Positions 42,001 to 42,111 of a DNA stretch of 42,111 nt are shown in pieces. Source of the stretch: Streptomyces misionensis (GTDB lineage Bacteria > Actinomycetota > Actinomycetes > Streptomycetales > Streptomycetaceae). The stretch's first letter is position 1. Each line of letters begins with the position of its first letter. The notes under the pieces are model-generated. The model was given only the letters and a program-made list of their open reading frames with translations. It was not told the origin of the DNA and made no database searches. The position numbers were made by a program, and so were the translations under genes. The stretch spans positions 85,185 through 127,295 of the forward strand of contig NZ_VOGW01000183.1 in NCBI RefSeq assembly GCF_007896895.1. The letters are read 5' to 3'.

Positions 42001-42111
42001 CCCGGACGCCCCTTCACCGACCTGGGCCTGACCTCGGTCACCGTGGTCGAACTGCGCAACCGCCTCACCGAGGCCACCGGACTCCGCCTCCCCGCCACCT
42101 CCGCCTTCGAC
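39070..42111 (+). CDS. Type I PKS loading module: CoA-ligase/adenylation, inactive KR, ACP (3' partial)
   Basis: Starts at ATG after GGAGG and stays open through the window edge (1014 codons). Residues 1-520 are an acyl-activating ligase with the P-loop LFTSGTTSSPKGV (about 172-184), LIDAYGSTETSG, WFHTGDLAVRDRAGYLTVTG and catalytic Lys501 in PRTATGK. Residues about 540-880 form a ketoreductase-like pair: the second half has TAVVTGADTRRGTAIARHLA (near 707) and AFVLSSSTKGLLG, but the catalytic Tyr is replaced (ETTEAASAAFLDA) and the cofactor motif is degenerate, so it is inactive. The ACP (about 945-1014) carries Ser989 in DLGLTSVTVVELRN. This is a starter-loading module that activates a free carboxylic acid. 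The ligase resembles loading domains of ansamycin PKSs, so an aryl starter such as AHBA is a fair guess, unproven. Confidence 0.92.
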   Translation, partial: MLRAELIRPIHELLTEQSKRLGDRTAYLDARRAVSYAGLEARTRRLAGHLAGLGLLPGDRVAMFLGNRVETVESYFAVVRAGGIGVPVNPHLSAAELEHLLTVSGSRVVITDAAHVPAVRRLAPRTGPLTVIVVDGDGPVPAGCLAYEHFAATEPATPARDDQGLDDVAWMLFTSGTTSSPKGVLATQRNCLWSVAAAYVPALGLTAEDRVLWPLPLFHSLSHIVCVLAVTAVGATARITDGHSADDVLDLWEQDRSTVIAGVPTLYHYLVRAARAPGFTAPRLRVGLVGGAVLTAALRRSVEETFDAPLIDAYGSTETSGSIAINWPTGARVEGSCGLPVPGLALRVVDHRTGLDVPDGTEGEVWVRGPNIMVGYHDQPDATAEALRDGWFHTGDLAVRDRAGYLTVTGRLKELIIRAGENIHPGEVEDVLRQVPGVTDAAVAGKPHDVFGEVPVAFVVPAPGGFDPAQALSLCRERLSYFKVPEELYEIESIPRTATGKVTRHRLLDGPARLRAVGNAHHDTLFRTHWVPQPSAPAPADGHWTLLGDPGTALADHLRACGTDLTGDTPSVALLPAAAGTSVEDFLRTAEPWLTSADPAGPRLVVLTRGAVATHPGETVRDLGQAALWGLVRSLQAAHPGRVAVVDLDDVADDAATAALAATVASGEPQSAIRDGVVLLPRLERVTLDAATDTVAQPDQAFDRAGTAVVTGADTRRGTAIARHLATAHGARSLLLITPPGQGAGAAGLRAWLTRQGTEVRLAEADLDDRAKLKRALAKAPSPLTLVVHAWDAVDEPSETRVAAEVRTLHDLTRDAALTAFVLSSSTKGLLGAAGETTEAASAAFLDAYAQNLRVQGIPARSLAWGPWEGEGDTASGATSGALTEQQAMAALDTALTVDDAQLVVMKLDPSAAPGSPLLHDLIDVPARTATADEAVTNALRERLADVPDADRDRLLTDLVRDQLADLLGLTGRQAVQPGRPFTDLGLTSVTVVELRNRLTEATGLRLPATSAFD

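Noticed and set aside
1..42111. CRISPR arrays, tRNA or rRNA genes
   Set aside because: No regularly spaced repeats with unique spacers, and no cloverleaf or rRNA-like segments, were seen by eye.

Overview
The window looks like a chromosomal accessory region of a Streptomyces-type actinomycete. GC is very high, GTG starts are common, and several genes are typical of the genus: a LAL regulator, a TerD family member with the Streptomyces-style tail, a DUF5302 protein, an LAxTG-anchored surface protein and a type I polyketide loading module. No rRNA, tRNA or CRISPR array was seen.

Layout. (1) 1-9.1 kb is a potassium block. It opens with a decayed alanyl-tRNA synthetase relic. Then come a KimA-like K+ permease, a stand-alone DUF4118 membrane protein, and a minus-strand kdp operon: a 27-aa ORF, kdpF, kdpA, kdpB, kdpC, kdpE. 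The sensor kinase gene kdpD is missing from the operon. Only its first ~45 codons survive, frameshifted in the P-loop and placed tail-to-tail against kdpE. (2) 9.1-10.0 kb is gene-poor. (3) 10-26.3 kb is a cell-envelope island: an LAQTG surface protein, three SEDS (FtsW/RodA) genes plus a fourth as a relic, a LytR-CpsA-Psr protein, two lysozyme-fold wall hydrolases, a TatB paralogue, a GlsB/YeaQ membrane protein, a broken STAS protein, a broken TerD and an ArsR-MgtA pair. (4) 26.3-29.7 kb is a decayed, mobile zone with a DEAD-box helicase stub, an IS630 element with intact ends and TA duplication, and DUF5302. (5) 29.7-42.1 kb is the edge of a type I polyketide cluster: crotonyl-CoA carboxylase/reductase, type II thioesterase, zinc alcohol dehydrogenase, nitroreductase-fold enzyme, LAL regulator, FAD monooxygenase and the start of a PKS whose loading module reads CoA-ligase/adenylation, dead KR, ACP. 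The PKS runs off the right edge.

Most notable observation. The octamer TTGCGCAA, or a one-base variant, sits in front of nearly every transcription unit of the envelope island (12.8, 13.5, 15.4, 16.0, 21.03, 21.12, 22.0, 24.3 kb, and a weaker copy at 10.0 kb). It is usually about 55-110 bp from the start codon. At several sites it is doubled at exactly an 8-bp period as TTGCnnnn-TTGCGCAA. Genes with unrelated products share it, so this looks like one regulon of wall-building and stress-envelope genes under one unidentified regulator.

How the parts fit. The potassium block would give two high-affinity K+ uptake routes, with KdpE lacking its own kinase. The envelope island could supply a second set of glycan polymerases, a wall-polymer ligase and hydrolases that is switched on as a unit. 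In the polyketide block, the reductase/carboxylase would supply ethylmalonyl-CoA, the thioesterase would edit stalled chains, the LAL protein would activate the cluster, and the loading module would activate a carboxylic acid starter, probably an aryl or cyclic acid. Many broken genes and IS remnants show that 9-30 kb has been heavily rearranged.
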